A stretch of 64,000 nucleotides of DNA, taken from assembly GCA_949987705.1 (NCBI GenBank), contig OX465286.1, positions 16,009,676 through 16,073,675 on the forward strand, given 5' to 3'. Below the pieces are notes generated by a model. It saw only the letters and a program-made list of their open reading frames with translations. It ran no database searches and was not told the DNA's origin. This DNA comes from Thereva unica (Eukaryota; Arthropoda; Insecta; Diptera; Therevidae). How positions within the stretch are numbered: position 1 is the stretch's first letter; each line of letters opens with the position of its first letter. The translations under genes were made by a program, and so were the position numbers. Positions 45,841-57,004 of the stretch are shown here, in pieces.

Positions 45841-46299
45841 GGGCGGCAGGAAACAGACCCCTGGCTAGTTCTTGTCTCCATCAGAGGCGCTGACTCGTGA
45901 CGACGACATCATTTCATATGACCAGAAAGAAAGACATGCGATTGCAATTGCATCAACTAACGAAGCCATTGAGCGTGTATTGCGCCAACGGGGGTTATCT
46001 ATCATTCGTTGAAGGTGAGTCGCTTTAGACGCAGAATCTGCCTGCAGCGCTGCGGACTCGGTTCATGTGTGTTTGGTTATGGCCGGAGATACAAATATTG
46101 TCCACGAGGCTTGGAACAAAGATGAAACTTTACCAACTGGGTTTGTCTAAAGCTCAAAAATCGCCAAGGGAAGCGCTTTAAAGAAGCACATGGGCACAAA
46201 AGGCCCCTATCCAGGAAAATGCTTTGATAATACGCTCCGAAAACACCGAATCTCTTCCACTTATAGTCAGGTGGTGAGCAGTGTAAAGATTATGCGTCA

Positions 46300-46620
46300 T
46301 CTCGACTGACATGGTCAACCACCCCCTTGCACCCCAGGAATTGGCACAGTTGCAGGAGGCGATCATTGAGGTTGTCGTCATCGAAAATGCAGGCGGCGAA
46401 ATCATTCCGGTTTTAACGGAACTTTCCCAACCATAGGCTGGCCGCTGTTGGCCTGCTTAAATCATGCCACTGCATATTGGGAGAGGAGTAACGTCTTCTA
46501 AATTAAGGTTAAAAGTGCTATTGATATCATATTCTGACGGAAGTAGGTAACTTTCTTCACACTTCGAGGCTCCGAGAGTGGTACCCTAACCAGCGAAAGC
46601 AAGTAGTCCAGAGGCGGGTG
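46300..46620 (+). pseudogene. DUF4780-type ORF1 relic, second copy
   Basis: MVNHPLAPQELAQLQEAII followed by GGEIIPVLTEL and, after a frameshift, LLACLNHATAYWERSN-KLR fit the DUF4780 pattern of an acidic helix, then Cys, then W. It is much decayed. It leads towards the ORF2 start at 47128, so both probably come from one element. Confidence 0.4.
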
Positions 46621-47127
46621 AATGAGAATATCGTTCACGTGGCCATGGGGTATTGGACAGCGTCTACCTGGCTCAGTTGGTTATAGTCTGAAGGAGAAAA
46701 ACGCCTATCGATTCTTTCCCATCCATATCAGGTTGATCTTCAAAGATCCTCTTAAGAAGCAGTCTCAAAGGCAGGAGGGTCTTTGTTTGACGAACAGACC
46801 TCAAGGGTCTGAAATTGCAAAATGCTTCTATTTATACCGAGGACTACACTAATATGTGCCAACAGTACGGCCAAGGACCATCATGACGAAGCTGCCTCGC
46901 ACCAACCCCAGCACCATGTGGTATTGTTTCAGATCCGGCCCACGCCGCTGTAGCAAGCTGTCAAAAAGCCTGTGCTGGAGCTAGAGCAGCAGGGCTGAGA
47001 AAGAGCACTCATGCTCGACCCTCTAGTCGGTACAAGAGGCAAAGTAGCGCCCACCAAAGACCAAAGGCCAAAGGCAGTAGGACAAAAGACCGCGGCTGTG
47101 GCAAACGTTCCTTGGAGAGAAAAATGA

Positions 47128-47790
47128 GCACCATAAGGACACTTCAAGTGAACTTACACCAATCGAAAGTCCTGCACCCTGTAAAAGACGTGTGAAGCTT
47201 CTTACCCTTATATTATTCAGGAAGATAGCTGATGGAAAAGTCAGAAAACTTAACCGACCATCATTTTGAGCGAGTGCACATAGGGCCCCTATCAAGCTAG
47301 CCTTACTGCCTCATGTGGACCCCGTATGGATTGCCTTATAAGGCCCACAAGGGGCCGGTTTGCGGAGCACAGGACTGCGTTGGAAGCAGTTGCTGACGTG
47401 CAACTAACTCCTCAGAACATCTTGGACCATATGATAAAGTCGGAGGATATGTGGAGAATGGAGGAAGTGACACTAAAGGCCAGTTACCAGAACCTTAAGC
47501 ATTACGAAGCCCAAATAAATAAAGAAATGAAAGATGAGATAGCAGCTAGGTGGCTAGATGACTAGACTGTTCCGGCTCTGATGAGCATCTTTGAGGGATC
47601 TCTTTTTAAGGGTCAAGCTGAGGTAATGCCTTTACGGCTTGTACCGGTCTGGACTTGAACGTCATGTAAAAAAGGGTGGTTGAGTTTAGTCAGCAGGAAT
47701 ATGATTCTACCGTCTGAGTTCGCAATCCTATCGATGACTCCTGTCGTAGATATGGAAGGCTTAAATACATTCCCTGCTGCTAGACCGATA
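47128..47790 (+). pseudogene. R1/LOA-group ORF2 with internal deletion
   Basis: MSTIRTLQVNLHQSKVLHP at 47128 is the classic ORF2 endonuclease start. The core is deleted and the sequence resumes near 47330 with RGRFAEHRTALEAVADVQL, TPQNILDHMIKSEDMWRM and a stop at 47565, the R1-type C-terminus. The 3' UTR contains AGTCAGCAGGAATATGATTC (about 47691), closely similar to AGTCAGTAGGAATCTGATAC at about 31459. The total remnant is about 660 bp from an element normally several kilobases long. Confidence 0.75.
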
Positions 47791-47929
47791 TATGATTCTC
47801 ATCTCTCTCTCATATAAAATAAAAACTCCTCGCCTCATCGCGAATGGAAAATAGAAGCTAAACAAATTGTGAATTTCTACGTGGATATGAGAGTAAACAC
47901 TGCGACGGTATCCAAAGCTTTATATTTTG

Positions 47930-48050
47930 TTAAACGCTAGTGCAGTTTTTCCAAGCGGTCCCCCAACTGAGTACTAATCATGTCCAATGCTGCTTGACCC
48001 CCACAATCGAACAATAACCGGTTTGCTAAATGACTTTCATGGTCACCAAG
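47930..48050 (-). rRNA. 5S rRNA-like pseudogene, minus strand
   Basis: Reading the minus strand: GGTGACCAT near the start, GGTCAAGCAGCATTGGACAT, GATTAGTACTCAGTTGGGGG and ACCGCTTGG. These match the order of 5S rRNA features: GACCAT, AAGCAG (box A), GGTTAGTACT and TGGGGGACCGCTTGG (box C). The middle (loop B-C region) is diverged, so it is a pseudogene or a 5S-derived element rather than a functional gene. Its partner lies in inverted orientation about 310 bp away. Confidence 0.75.
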
Positions 48051-48363
48051 ATAATTTCCTGAAGTAAGAAGCAACGCCACAACAAAAATAAAGCTTTGTA
48101 TGAGTAAAACTAAGGCCTAAGATTGAAACATTTTAAAAAGCTTTTCGAATAAGCAAGGTATGTATTGCAATTGCCCTATTTCATCTGTAATGAGGTTTGC
48201 CTCTTAGAACGCTAATGAGAACATGATAGGGCATACAACCACAGCGGTAAAAATTGGGAGCGCTACTCGGGAGAGTTAATTTTGAGCACTGCTAAATATG
48301 CTGCAAAGGGATCATTACGGGAATTTTCAGAAATTTTATAGGACGAAGAAAACTGGCGATTAC

Positions 48364-48499
48364 CTTGGTGACCATAAAGGGTGACATTAGCATACTTAAT
48401 AGAACCGATACGGAATGTTCGATACAGAAGTCAAGCAGCATTGGACGTGGTTAGTACTTAGTTGGGGGACTGTTTGGTAAAATCACACTCGCCGCTTGA
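48364..48499 (+). rRNA. 5S rRNA-like pseudogene, plus strand
   Basis: TTGGTGACCATAAAGG at the 5' end, GAAGTCAAGCAGCATTGGAC with the box A position at about 48427-48440, GTGGTTAGTACTTAGTTGGG, then GGACTGTTTGG at the box C position. GGTTAGTACTTAG is identical to insect 5S rRNA as I recall it. Length, about 135 bp, exceeds 120 nt through insertions in the 5' half. Box A, intermediate element and box C spacing is roughly kept, so polymerase III binding is conceivable. Confidence 0.78.
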
Positions 48500-49000
48500 G
48501 AAGGAAAAGAAGCAATTGTAAAAGATAAGTAAGGTTTTCGACAACGAAGCTTATTCACGTATCTATAGGCCTCCGAATATTCTTCTTTATTAAAAAGTTT
48601 ATTTGTAATGCTTATAAAAGGCTTTTGAAGGAGTATTAAAAGGAATTCTCCTCTATTATAACATACAATGTTAAAAAGCATACAGAACTGGTATGGGAAC
48701 GTTAGCGCTGCAAGCCTTTTAATGAGTGATCAAAGATGGCTATTGCAGCGCTGGGTCACTTCAGTGTTGCAGATTTTTCTTTGTGTGGTGCTCATGATGA
48801 ATCTAAGTCGATATCCCTCTTTCGGCATGACACCCTCATTTGCCGCATGAGGCACACACAGGCATGCTCTCTATAAATTCTAGTCGGGCAGTAAAGAATA
48901 AGAAATGGCGCAGGTTATAGAACTGACCTTGAGGGTCATCGGCAGATAGTGGCTTTGATTCAGCGCGCCCGCCATCCAACACTGCCTTGAATGAATTTTT
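48500..49000. other. Unassigned spacer
   Basis: No gene recognised; short frames without motifs. It separates the 5S-like pair from the A-tail of the family M element. Confidence 0.4.
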
Positions 49001-49421
49001 TTTTTAATGTGAAAGTCTAAGCTCAGGTGTCACCCTTTGTACTACCAGTCCGTCATGTCTTACACGTCACGTCAGGTGTCTGGTAGTAAGCTTAGCTCGA
49101 AGGATAGAGAAAGGATAAAACAGATTAAAGGGACTCTGGGGGGTACATGAGGAGATGGAGATGAACCTTGCGTTTAAACTCTTGGGTGTTGTATATGTTT
49201 GGGAAAACTGACTGTGGAAGGTTGTTCCACAGTCGAGTTGTTCTCGAAGAGAACGAATTACTAAACTGGTGTGTGCGCGAAAATAAGGGCTGTAGATAGT
49301 TAGGATGAGCCGAAAGGGCAAGTCTTGTGTTGCGGGAAAAACATCGCCGTGAAGGCAGGGGGTTATATATTTCGGTGGAACAGTCGTTATGGTAGGATAC
49401 GGTAGACTTTCACCAGAGCTG

Positions 49422-49606
49422 CTACATTCCTGTGGTGACTAAGTGAATCAATTTTTGGAGCAAATGGCGACGTCGCCAATGAGTTGGAGAGCGCGGTTCT
49501 GCACCTTGTCCAGCCACGCTAAGGTGGTACTCAGTGCCCCTGCCCAGAGATATGAGTTGAATTCGAGGCGGGGCCGAATGTAGGATTTGTAGATTATAGC
49601 CCTGGC
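49422..49606 (-). pseudogene. Family M ORF2 C-terminal part
   Basis: Beyond the Transib-like insertion the minus strand continues ARAIIYKSYIRPRLEFNSYL and WAGALSTTLAWLDKVQNRAL, matching the same region of the 34.7-kb copy. Further down to about 49040 frames are broken, but FNNSTVEQLSTVSFPKHI-like and DMTDW-proximal sequence is detectable up to the shared 3' UTR. Confidence 0.75.
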
Positions 49607-49611
49607 CGACG

Positions 49612-50471
49612 CACACTGGGGCAGAAAGCACTTTTTTGGTTCAAAAGTTTCTAGAGACCACAATTTTTAACCAATTTAGAAAATTTTTTTTGTTATTTTG
49701 AAGGTAAGATGATTTGTAAGATATCTGTGGAAGCCGAATTTTAATTTTCCCTTCCAAATATGTTGCACCTAACCTCAAATGTAATTAATTTGTGCTAGAT
49801 AACACTTTACTAGCTTTGATCTATGCGATAAAATGAGACAATTTGATGTAATTAGAGCCCCAGGTGAGGTACAATGACTTTTTTTTGATTGATTATTAAT
49901 TACTACAATCAAATTAACTAGTTTTATAATTTAGACATGGGTGGCGTGCATAGGGTGCTTATGAGGGGGGGGGGGCAAACTTTCAGGACTCTTTTTAACC
50001 CCCTTAGAGGCAAATGCGGATTTTTATATTATTTTATTATTGTTGTACGTTAAATTACGAAAATTTTAAGGGGTCTCCGAGCCTCCTACGATTTTTTTTG
50101 GGGCCGTGGGAGGTAATATTATAAAGTGCATAAGTGCATTTTACAATTCACAGCCCTTAAGGTTGCGCACTGGCCCCTTTAGAGGCAAGGGCGGATTTTT
50201 TTGTTATTTTTTTATTATAGTAGGGACTGTTACGAACATTTGAAGGGGTCATAGTGTCCCCTACGACTTGTTTTGGGGCCGTGGGAGGCAAAAAATGACT
50301 AAAAACAAAAAAAAATTTGAGGCATATTTGGAAGGGAAAATCAAAATTCGGCTTCCACAGATATCTTACAAACCATCTTACCTTCAAAATAAAAAAAAAT
50401 TATCTAAATTGGTTAAAAATTGTGGTCTCTAGAAACTTTTGAACCAAAAAAGTGCTTTCTGCCCCAGTGTG
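49612..50471. mobile_element. Transib-like non-autonomous element, 860 bp
   Basis: Inverted arms of about 155 bp, nearly identical, begin CACACTGGGGCAGAAAGCAC; the right arm is about 50317-50471. The 5-bp TSD CGACG is perfect at 49607-49611 and 50472-50476. CAC-starting termini and a 5-bp GC-rich CGNCG-like TSD are hallmarks of Transib, the RAG1-related superfamily. The interior holds a direct duplication of about 115 bp (near 50000-50115 and 50177-50290) and an 11-12 base G run at about 49964. No transposase. It splits the RT C-terminus. Confidence 0.85.
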
Positions 50472-50476
50472 CGACG

Positions 50477-52950
50477 GCGGAAGGAGGAAGTTGCATCTTT
50501 TAAGGAATCCCAAGCATTGTGATGCTTGTTTAGCGATTTGGAATATGTGATTATTCCAACGCAGATCTTCAGTTAATGTTATGCCTAGGATATTGATAGA
50601 AGGTTCAGCCATCAGTTCTAGACTGTCCACTTTAATGGGAGGAATTGGGGAGCGCGTTTTCATAGAGAAGAGACAGTATTTTGTTTTCGGTGCGTTCAAT
50701 TCAACTTGATTCTTGTGGCCCCAATCTAGAATCAAGCTTATGTCTCTGTTGATTGAAGTGGACATAAGTTCACGATCAAGCAGACAAGGTCTGGCCCGTG
50801 CTTGTCTTGCTTTTACAAAGCAATACGAGTAACGCAAAGTACTGTCATCAGCAAAGCTGTGGAGTGAGTTGGAGGGGATTGAGAGCAGGTCATTTATAAA
50901 AACTAGGAAGAGAGCTGGTGATAGAATAGAGCCCTGGGGAACGCCTGCAGAGATGGAGTGGGGATTAGATTCAACGCCGTCCAATACTACCTTGATTGAG
51001 CGGTCGGAAAGGAAACTCTCAATCCAATTCTTTAGAAGAAAGTCAATGCCAATAGCATGGAGTTTACTCAATAGAGCGGGGTGCTATACTCTATCAAAGG
51101 CCTTGGAGATATCGAGAGCAACCAGGCCGGATTCACCAAAGCGATTAATGTTTTGGTAGAGGTGCTCAGTTAGGCATACAAGGAGGTCGCCAGTAGATTT
51201 TTTCGATCTAAAGCCGTACTGCTTGTCATCCAATATTTGGTTGAATTCTAGATATTCCATAAGTTTTCTGTTTATTATTGTCTCCGTGATTTTGGAGAGA
51301 ATAGAAGTGATTGCTATTGGGCGGTAGTTAGACATAGGGCGCCCTATGTCCCATGAGGGATTAAAGGAGCGCAATGATAAAAAAATGGTAGTTAGAGGGA
51401 TTGCTGGAGTCACCTTTTTCGGTATAGGCTGAACATGGGCCTGTTTCCAGGAGTCAGGGAAAACTCCGGAGAAGTAAGAAAGGGCGAAGAGTTTGCGCAG
51501 AGGTTTAGCCAAAGGTGATGCACATTTTTTAAGAACCATAGGGGGAATATTATCAGGGCCAGTGGATTTATTGGGATCGAGCTCCTTGAGACACTTGAAC
51601 ACTTCACGAGTTCTGAAGAAAACTCTGCCCATTGAGTGAGCAGAACCCTCTACAATGGGGGGTTGCACGGCAGTATTAGGCAAGGAAGAATTGGAGGCAA
51701 AGAGAGATGCGAGTGAGTCGGATTTGCTTTCTGTTAATACCTTCCCATCGTGAATGAAAGAAGGAGACGACGATGTGTTAAAATTTTTCCTGATGGAGGT
51801 TACCAAGGACCAGAAGTTTTTACTGCCAGCAGAGGTGTTAATGAGTTTATTTCTTAACCTGTCATCGAAGGATGCTTTGGTTTGCTTGATGGTGGTTTTG
51901 CAGGCGTTTCTCAACCTGATGTACTCACGTCGGGATGATTCGCTCAGGGAATGCCTGAACTCTCTATAGGCGGTTTCTTTGGCTTTAATAGCGTTCATAC
52001 ATTCTTGATTAAACCATCCATGCGGCCTTGGCTTAATGGATTTGGTAGAATGGGGAATGAATAAACGCATTCCTGCCAATATGATTTTTGAGATGCAGAG
52101 AGCGGAAAAGTTGGCATCGCGATTCTCAAAACACAGATCCCAGTCAGCAGCTTGGAAGAAGCGAATAAGCCCCAGCCAATTGGGTTTCCCATAGTGCCAA
52201 ACAGTTCTTCTAGGAGCTGGTATGGTTGAGACAGATGATTGGTATGGGAAGCTTGCGCAGGCTACTTCGATGGAGTACCGCGTAGGGTGGGAGGTAAGAA
52301 AAAGATCAAGGAAATGGGCCCCTTGATCTACAGCGTCGGGAACTCGTGTAGGGCACTTAACCAATTGGTGAAGGTTATTAGTCTCTGCAAAGAGCTCGGC
52401 ATCCCGGCCAGAAACACTGGTGCCATTTGAATAATTCAGCCAATTTGTGTTGTGATCGTTAAAATCACCCGCAACAATGATTTCACACTCCGGGTATAAG
52501 GATAAGAATTCGGAGATACGTTCAGAGATAGCGTCAAATGCTAAGGAAGAGGCTTCATTATTTATATTAGGGCTTCTGTATAGAAAACAGAAGAAAATAA
52601 CGTGCTTATGAAGTAAAATTTTAAGGCCGAGGTGGTTAAAGTCAGGCGATGTACTGTTGCACACTTTCTGAAAAGCTACGTCTTTCCTAATATATGTATA
52701 TGGCAACTCCCCTAAGGGGGGAGAGATTATTCACTAATGAGTACCCGGAAACCTGGTAATGATCTAAGACATCATTAGGTAAGATTTGGGTCTCACTTAG
52801 CGCGAAAATATGGGGTGAATTCGAAGATAGATAGGCACGGCACAGAGTGGAAATTCGTTTGGAGTCCACGGATGTTGGCAAAGGCGATAGAAAATCGCTG
52901 CTTCGCAAACGCAAGGTTACAGTCCTCAGTTGTGACCGGCGAAGCCACAA
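50477..52950 (-). pseudogene. Family M ORF2: endonuclease and RT
   Basis: Endonuclease: RFSIAFANIRGLQTNFHS, frameshift near 52840, SNSPHIFALSETQI, a frame change near 52695, then FCFLYRSPNINNEASSLAFD, EIIVAGDFNDHNTNWL and a linker with PHGWFNQECMNAIKAKE. RT: LDPNKSTGPDNIPPMVLKK, MSNYRPIAITSILSKITE, QYGFRSKKSTGDLL, LVALDISKAFDRV, a frame break near 51080, then SAGVPQGSILSPALFLVFIN and FADD at 50844-50855, with LILDWGHKNQVELN beyond. A 540-codon frame (51084-52706) is uninterrupted. An insert between VQPIPKK and MSNYRPIA adds about 25 codons not usual in the family. The frame runs into the Transib-like element at 50471. Confidence 0.88.
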
Positions 52951-52985
52951 ATGAGAAGTGTCATATATCAATGGATACCTCCAAA

Positions 52986-55000
52986 AGGGGGTTTGTTTAA
53001 AATAATTTGTTTATTAGTCCAAAAAATTGTTTCCTTATAAAAAATATGTAATTTGTTCCTTGAGATCTGTTTATAGACATCACTACACATAACTGACCAC
53101 AATACCTAAGTCCAAAAAACATTGTTTAACCGTTGATGGAGTGAGAGACTCGGACCCAGGAATAAGTTTTTTTTTTTTTTTTCATTTGGGCAGCAAATCA
53201 ACACACGTTAACCACCCACTCTTATTGAAAGCATAAAACTTCAGTCAAAAAATCACTCGAATATCGAGAGTTGTAATATCTCCTCACACAGTCCTCAATA
53301 TATCAAAATTTATGATCAACAAGAAAACGAAAGAAGATGGGGAAAAAGTGAGGTAAGAAAATATTACGAGCACCCATTCTAGAGTCAAATGGATCGTAAA
53401 ATTCGCGCCATTTCAAATAGATTACGTTTATCGATGCACGTAAGTATGTCCGAGTGTGCATTGTGCATAAGTATATACAGACGTGCATATAATTTCTCGA
53501 ATTTTAGATCTGTGAATGCAGCTTTAATTGAGGCTCTGCGCAAAGTGCAGTTAAGTACCAATATAGATATATATGCAATTGCCGAGAATCCTTGAAATTA
53601 TTCTTAAGAATCTTAAAGGTGGGTCGACACGACACGGCCATGCGCACTGTGCACACACACACCTCATCCCAATGCACGGTTCCTGAAACTCCCTTTCTCT
53701 CCCTCTATTCGCCGCTCTCGTTCTCTCTGTCTCTTTCGATGATAACAAAAAAAGGCCCTAAAAGACAACCTAGAAAGGGCCCATCTTATACATTTCAGCG
53801 GAGGGGGGCCGACGGGGCACGGTAACGCGCGCGTATATTAAATTTTGTTGCAATTAAAATTCTCTCGCTTTTTGAATTATGGATAAAACGTGGGATGAAG
53901 ATTAAGTGCAAAATTCTCTCTCTTTTTTATTATTTCTTTGGCCATGCAGCGCGCTTATAACTTTTTCTGGCCGTGCGCGCGCGCGCTCGTCCTTCTTGGT
54001 CCCGCAGAAGAAGAAAAGTGCATTTACGCAAATGAATGTGGCACTTCATGCACCGGCAGCCGGTATTGGTCTCTGGGCAGATTGGTGCAAAGGTTAATAG
54101 AAAAATCTTAAAATAAAAATGCCGCAAAAAAAAAATAATAATAAAACAAAAATAAATAAATGAAATGCACACACGCAATCGTCTGGTTTTCTAGTGAGAA
54201 GTGTTATGGGAGTACACGGCTCTCCAGCTCCATCCATTATTATTCATCATTTGTCTATGGTGTATACGCAATATTTACGTGGCATTTGCCTGTATTGTGG
54301 CTGTGTATGTTGGCACAGTCGGACCTAGGGCATTTTGTGTATATCGAAAGGTGGTGGGGCCATTAATAAATTTTATAGCTAATCAGGTACTTACGCCCTC
54401 ACCTAACCAGATAAAGTCACCCTAGATGTAACCAAGGTGTCAGTGCTAAAAAAGTCCATAACTCGTGACTCAGACAATCTGGGACAGTTTAATGCAGGCC
54501 CCAGGATGAATATGGAAGGAAATGCGGATTGAGTCGTGCGAGGTCACTGTCTGCGGCAACAAAGCATCGACGAATAAAAATTTTTTTAGTATCGTGCATG
54601 TTTTTTGTGATTTTTTCTAGTTTAGAGTTTTTTTTTGGGCATATTAGAGTAATATGCACACCTAAGTACTAAGGCTTTGCCTGTGAAATTTTTTCTGATA
54701 AATTTGCGAAATTCTTTCTATTTTCGGTTACGAAATTGTACCGCAATACATACTTCAATACTAGCATAAATACCAAGCAATTTAAGGGCGACCAACTTTC
54801 CACAGCCGCCCCAAAATGAATGCGCGGGGCTCACGGGTGTATCATGTGTGAAAATAATGTGCCCTGTTTAGACTGCATATCGCCGCCATCATGACTGAGT
54901 CCTTCAGACTGAATAAGTCGTTTGAGTTCAGCCAGTTCGTGTTGTTGGGCACACGAAATTGGTTCTGATGACACAGTAGCCACCTTCCCGCGCCCTATTC
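52986..55000. other. Non-coding spacer, partly mixed composition
   Basis: AT-rich to 53380, then a block (53390-54360) in which CpG-rich words (GCGCGCGCGCTCG, CGGAGGGGGGCCGACG) alternate with TAAATTTTG-type words. A T-run of about 16 bases lies at 53168-53183. No gene recognised; the frames are low-complexity. Confidence 0.4.
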
Positions 55001-55110
55001 TAAATTGTGACCAGTCACAAGTCACAAAATTTTGTGATCGTACTTGTCATTGAGAGTTTGCGACTATATCTTTCACTTCTAAATTGTGATATTCTAAGCC
55101 CCTAGTCACA
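55000..55110. mobile_element. CACAAGTCACAA family fragment
   Basis: CTAAATTGTGACCAGTCACA at about 55001 and AGTCACAAAATTTTGTGATC match the tip of the TIR family seen at 18.3 and 41.3 kb. A second TTCTAAATTGTGA follows at about 55077, suggesting two overlapping tips. Confidence 0.5.
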
Positions 55111-55499
55111 AGAAAAATCTTAAACAATTCACATCAAATGGTTGAATTTTTGTGTATTCGTGTAATAAGAATAAAGTCTGGGCGTGTGAAAAGGTAGTAA
55201 AGCAGAGTGTGTATGTGAACGTCCGAGCGCACCTCTAATCGAAGCCGGCTGCTCTGTATGTGTGATAAATTATAAAAAAAATATGCTAAGAATTTATGCT
55301 TTGTGACAATTATTACAATATAGTCATAGTTATGATAGACGTTGTGAATGTAAATGAGGATTGTCGCGAAAATTGTGACTACATAAAAAAATTAGAATAT
55401 ACCTCGCGCCAAGAATATTGTTCATACAAAAAAAAATTGCAAAATTTTTTTTTTTTTTGGTTTTTGCTTAAAATTTTGTTCAATAGGTATTATCAGCCA

Positions 55500-55650
55500 A
55501 TAATTTATTATTTTCAAGCCTTAAGGGTGTAAAACTACCCCTACATTAAAATTGTAATTGAAAAAAATGCAAATGCATTTTTTTTATATAAAATTGACTT
55601 TTATAATTGTAGGGGTAGTTTTAACCCCTTAAGGGTTGAAAATAATTTAT
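55500..55650. repeat. Strong inverted repeat / foldback element
   Basis: Left arm about 55500-55546 (ACTACCCCTACATT with CCTTAAGGGT before it) pairs with right arm about 55602-55650 (AATTGTAGGGGTAGT then ACCCCTTAAGGG). The loop itself holds AAAAATGCAAATGCATTTTT, another palindrome. Arms of about 45 bp with few mismatches would form a long hairpin. Either a foldback MITE or a transcript-level hairpin. Confidence 0.75.
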
Positions 55651-55679
55651 TTTTGCCTAACAGTACCCCCACAATCGAA

Positions 55680-55930
55680 TATGAAGCATAAACTTGAAAA
55701 AAAGGGGTGTTATTTTTAAAGGTGACGCCCATGTTTTAGGACCGCGGGACCCCGATTTTCGTGATCAGCGACCCCAAAAACCTTTAGGGTTCGATTTTCT
55801 TAACGGTGTTATTTTGGAACACCCCCCCCCCTCCCGCGTTTTGAATGGACTAAAGGACTTATCGCTTTTCAAGAACCTTAACTAGAAATGGAAGAATACT
55901 GATGGGGTGTAAATAAGGGACAAGGACAAG
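55680..55930. other. Unassigned stretch with poly-C
   Basis: No gene recognised. Contains an 11-12 C run at about 55822-55833, close to TTTTGGAACACC. The following sequence to 55945 lies just downstream of the RT relic on the minus strand. Confidence 0.35.
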
Positions 55931-55944
55931 CAAGAGGTGGGTAT

Positions 55945-56260
55945 TTAGATAAAAGCAAGATTCCAAGCCGAAAACTTAAATACTGTGAGGCAGGAGTTGA
56001 AAATATGGGTTAAGACGAGCAATAGACAAGGAATGAGCATATTTAAAAACCTAGGCGATATGTTATCACTACCAGTCGCTTTAGATTTAACAGAATTTAG
56101 GGCAGTCAGCACTTCGAGGGAGTTCACACAACGACAGCTGAAGCCATCCGAGAGGTAGACACGGGGGTATTAGTGGGGTCCGCTGAAAGTGAGATAAAAA
56201 ATGTTGGTCGTTGTCGTTAAGTCCGTCCTGTCAAAGGAACACCTTGAGGATTCGGTAGCA
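55945..56260 (-). pseudogene. CR1/jockey-group RT N-terminal relic
   Basis: On the minus strand, SLEVLTALNSVKSKATGSDN, ISPRFLNMLIPCLLLVLTHI and FNSCLTVFKF form the region just before RT motif A. It is closely similar to ISPKFLKILLPLLLPVIVHI at 15.7 kb, so the two are copies of one family. The surrounding sequence is decayed. Confidence 0.75.
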
Positions 56261-56532
56261 TGGCGGTAGATCTTAGATAGTATTAGTAGATGGCGTTTTC
56301 CTGAACTAGTCTCTTCGGTGCACCGGTACCATCAATTCCTGAGGCCAATGGAGCCCCAATAATCGCTTTTTGCGCAGGGCTGTAACTCATGTACAGACGG
56401 AGAAGTTCCTCCTAAAGGTCAATCTATCATACCCTCAGGAAGCAAATTCAAAATATTGTTATGTCCGGAGGGTTTTGAGATCCAGGCCCCGGATTCCCTA
56501 CTACACGAGGCTATATGTTTGATGTGACGGTC

Positions 56533-56547
56533 GGGGGGGGGGGGGGG
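56533..56547. repeat. Poly-G run
   Basis: Fifteen consecutive G on the plus strand. Confidence 0.9.
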
Positions 56548-56579
56548 AGTAGGTGCAAGAGAACGTTGAGAACTTCCGT

Positions 56580-56890
56580 GGGGCATGTTTTCATAGTCCC
56601 TGTTGCCCCTACTGTTGGCGTTCTTTGGACCCTTCCCTAACTTTTTGTAGTTAATCCTTCTTGGGGCTTCAACCTGCAGGTTTACTTTGAAGCGTAATCA
56701 TGGGTGGTCCGAGAAGAACACTTTGATCAGATACTCTCCAATTTTCTACTTTAAATGTTTCCGTGATCATGGACAACGTGATATCCAATACTTCCACCCA
56801 ACCTTGAAAATTCTCCGTGCTTGGGAATACGAAGGTTGAGTGTTGCCCCGGTTACCGCTAGGTGGCTCCTCGTTGATAAGGAGAAAGGAT
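56580..56890 (-). pseudogene. R1/LOA-type endonuclease relic
   Basis: Minus-strand translation gives STFVFPSTENFQGWVEVLDI, TLSMITETFKVENWRVSDQS, then decays. It fits the late endonuclease pattern TFV-REEVLDITL...W-V-DE-SLSDH of R1/LOA elements, with the SDH histidine region lost. No RT follows on this strand. Confidence 0.55.
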
Positions 56891-57004
56891 GACTGCTATT
56901 TTTCACAGGTTCGTCTGTTTTGATGACCACTCAGTCATCTTCGAGCTAGCGCAGAGTGCTCAAGGGGTGGGCGAACGCTACTACTCGCAGATCGCTTCGC
57001 CGAC

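Larger units (their letters stand above)
49001..52985 (-). mobile_element. Family M jockey/CR1-group element, longest copy
   Basis: A minus-strand element whose 3' A-tail is the T-run at about 49001-49010 and whose 5' end fades near 52985, at the start of the endonuclease; ORF1 is absent. Two shorter relatives are at 34290-35230 and 39600-39890. An 860-bp Transib-like element interrupts the region just after the RT core. Flanking TSDs were not found by eye. Confidence 0.85.
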
